DNA of 64,000 nt from Odobenus rosmarus divergens (lineage: Eukaryota; Chordata; Mammalia; Carnivora; Odobenidae): assembly GCF_000321225.1 (NCBI RefSeq), contig NW_004450567.1:290514-354513 (forward strand), written 5' to 3'. The notes beneath the pieces were generated by a model, which was given only the letters and a program-made list of their open reading frames with translations, ran no database searches and was not told where the DNA came from. Within the stretch, counting starts at the first letter, position 1, and every line of letters starts with the position of its first letter. This document shows, piece after piece, positions 62,231-64,000 of the stretch. A program made the translations under genes and the position numbers.

Positions 62231-64000
62231 CTACAAAGTAACAAGCAGAACAGTGATTAAAAACAGTGAGATTTAGGGGTGCCTGGCTGGCTCAATTGGA
62301 GGAGCCTATGACTCTTGATCTCGGGATCATGAGTTCAAGCCCCACTCTGGGTGTAGAGATTACTTAAATAAATAAATAAACTATTAAAAAAAAAAACAGT
62401 GAGATACAACCCTTAGGTTTGGACATTCAATTCTCCTTATCCAAATTAATCATGAATTAGTCAAGAAGAGTTGCCTAATCCCAACTCTCCACTTCCACCT
62501 ATACCTATCCAAAACCAAGAGACTCAGTGCCTGATTTTTAGTCAGGGAGCTGAGAAAATTAGAGGAAAAGAAAGTCATTGGAGGAAATTAATAATAAGAC
62601 ATCTGATGCCTAACTCTCTGGGACCAAGATTTCCACTCTGGTTTTCATATTTTACTCATTGTCTTTTATTCTTAGGTACCAAAGTAGGCACTTGATAAAT
62701 GTTTGTTAAATCAATGACTTACTCAATTCTTTTTCTCTTTTAATGATATTATAAAGACTAAAATATAATCTTTAAAAGACACTTTATAATACATAAGATA
62801 AAGGGTTCAGCAGCTCTTAAACAACTTCTCATAATGTTAGATAATTTTATTCTCACTTATTTTAAGCCAAGAAAAAATGTTCAACTATGTTCATAATGCC
62901 ACCAAGAGGGACTCAATGGTTTATAACATGTATACTAACAAGGAAATATCGATCATCTAAAACATTTCTATCCTTATACAACATAGAAACATAATCATGT
63001 ACTTAACAGATAACATAGAGTATTTTAAGATATTTCAGACCAAATTTTCACACTTTTACATTTATCAGTGGAACTAACTTCCCAGAATTTATACTTCAAT
63101 TTTTTTTATCTCATCCTGCAAGAAGTGGATGATCAAACAAGCACAAGTCTCCTCACGGCCTCCTCAAAAAGGCATTCATACGGAGTGCATAAAAATGATG
63201 TCTAAAAAGTGACAAGTAGTGGGGGGCAAGGGGGAGAAACAGATGTGCCAACTGGATGTTTGGCCAAAACTTTTGTGGGATGCAGAGACAGTACAGGGAA
63301 AACAAGTCACAGGCTAAGCCAGGAAGAAAGAGAGGCCCCAAGGAACAGCATCAACACCCACAATGCACCTCATACAAGCAGATTTCAAACAGTGGCAGGA
63401 CGGACGTTTGGTCTACCCTCACACATGCACCCTAGGGAAAACAGGTCAGCATTAGAATGTTTAAAAGACTAAGTAAAGAGAGGTTAATCAGGGGAAAGTG
63501 GGGTGAAGGGATCAATTTTGTAATCACACTGAGCACAAAATCGGACATTAGGCAGTAAAACAAAGAAAAAGGCTTGGAGCCCATGAAGTAATGAGAAGGG
63601 TTCTGAAACAGAATCAGAGCCAGCGAACATTGCCAAAATACTTGGGGTTTGGAGATTAAAGAGTTTATATGACTGAAGATGTAGCTATTTAGAACTTATC
63701 TTTAATCACTTGTCAATTCTCAGGCTAAAAGGAGAACAATCATGGAAACTGTGACTTTTTAATGTCCAAAAGGATGTTGATGAAATGTCTTCTGAAATGT
63801 CTTTTCTTTCTCCCATGTATTTAGAAGCAATAACTGATAGAAATGGGAAGATTTTCCAGATGTGGAAGGATCAAACTGATCTTTGAAATATTCTTAAAAG
63901 TTTTGAAAACATGCAGAGAATGATGATAGAAAATCTTTTTGTTTCACCATTTAATAGAAACAGTGTTCCCATTAGTTGATGTTGCTGTGTGCTAAAATAC
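62231..64000 (-). other. COL12A1 intron upstream of exon w1 (partial)
   Basis: Intron between VWA1 (off the right edge) and FN3-2. Apart from one SINE, 62406-64000 contains nothing I recognise, and no VWA1 exon is visible. Confidence 0.8.
62276..62393 (+). mobile_element. Short, older tRNA-Lys-type SINE with 12-bp target duplication
   Basis: GGGGTGCCTGGCTGGCTCAA, CTCTTGATCTCGGGATCATG, AGTTCAAGCCCCACTCTGGG and GTGTAGAGATTACTTAAATA form a SINE without the CT-rich body of the other copies. AAACAGTGAGAT flanks it at 62261-62272 and 62394-62405. Confidence 0.9.

Overview
This window is vertebrate nuclear DNA carrying the middle of one gene, COL12A1 (collagen type XII alpha-1 chain), entirely on the minus strand. 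I find 36 coding exons, all with GT-AG introns and compatible phases, between 62230 (5' side of the gene) and 1011 (3' side). Together they are about 6.1 kb of open frame, roughly 2,030 codons. The order of modules is the one known for collagen XII: FN3-2, VWA2, FN3-3 to FN3-8, VWA3, FN3-9 to FN3-18, a proline-rich linker, and the first part of VWA4. The signal peptide, FN3-1 and VWA1 lie beyond the right edge. The rest of VWA4, the laminin-G/TSPN-like domain and the collagenous tail lie beyond the left edge.

The host is a carnivoran mammal. Ten tRNA-Lys-derived CAN/SINEC elements are present (GGGGCGCCTGGGTGGCTCAG head, CT-rich body, AAATAAATAAAATCTTT tail), along with carnivore-type LINE-1 3' ends. 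None of the SINEs has the head typical of young dog SINEC_Cf copies or the body typical of cat copies, so I infer an arctoid caniform (bear, seal or mustelid group). That last step is inference.

Layout by coordinate: 1-1010 intron; 1011-5934 VWA4 start, linker, FN3-18 and FN3-17; 8042-18924 FN3-16 back to FN3-12, each split over two exons plus a 27-nt microexon; 21540-25426 FN3-11 and FN3-10; 25427-33216 a large intron filled mostly by one decayed antisense LINE-1; 33217-36848 FN3-9 and the four-exon VWA3; 38614-62230 FN3-8 to FN3-2 and single-exon VWA2, with introns up to 8.4 kb; 62231-64000 intron. Apart from COL12A1, the window holds only repeats (SINE, LINE-1, MIR, MER-type DNA elements, one MaLR LTR, one truncated U6 copy), microsatellites and a few candidate regulatory motifs.

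The protein is a secreted FACIT collagen that sits on collagen I fibrils; the VWA and FN3 modules form the large N-terminal NC3 arms. The most interesting observation is an open frame just upstream of the VWA3 exon (36849-36927). It has a strong Kozak start and reads into VWA3 in frame as a signal-peptide-like leader, at exactly the point where the known short variant of collagen XII resumes. I found no new multi-gene system.
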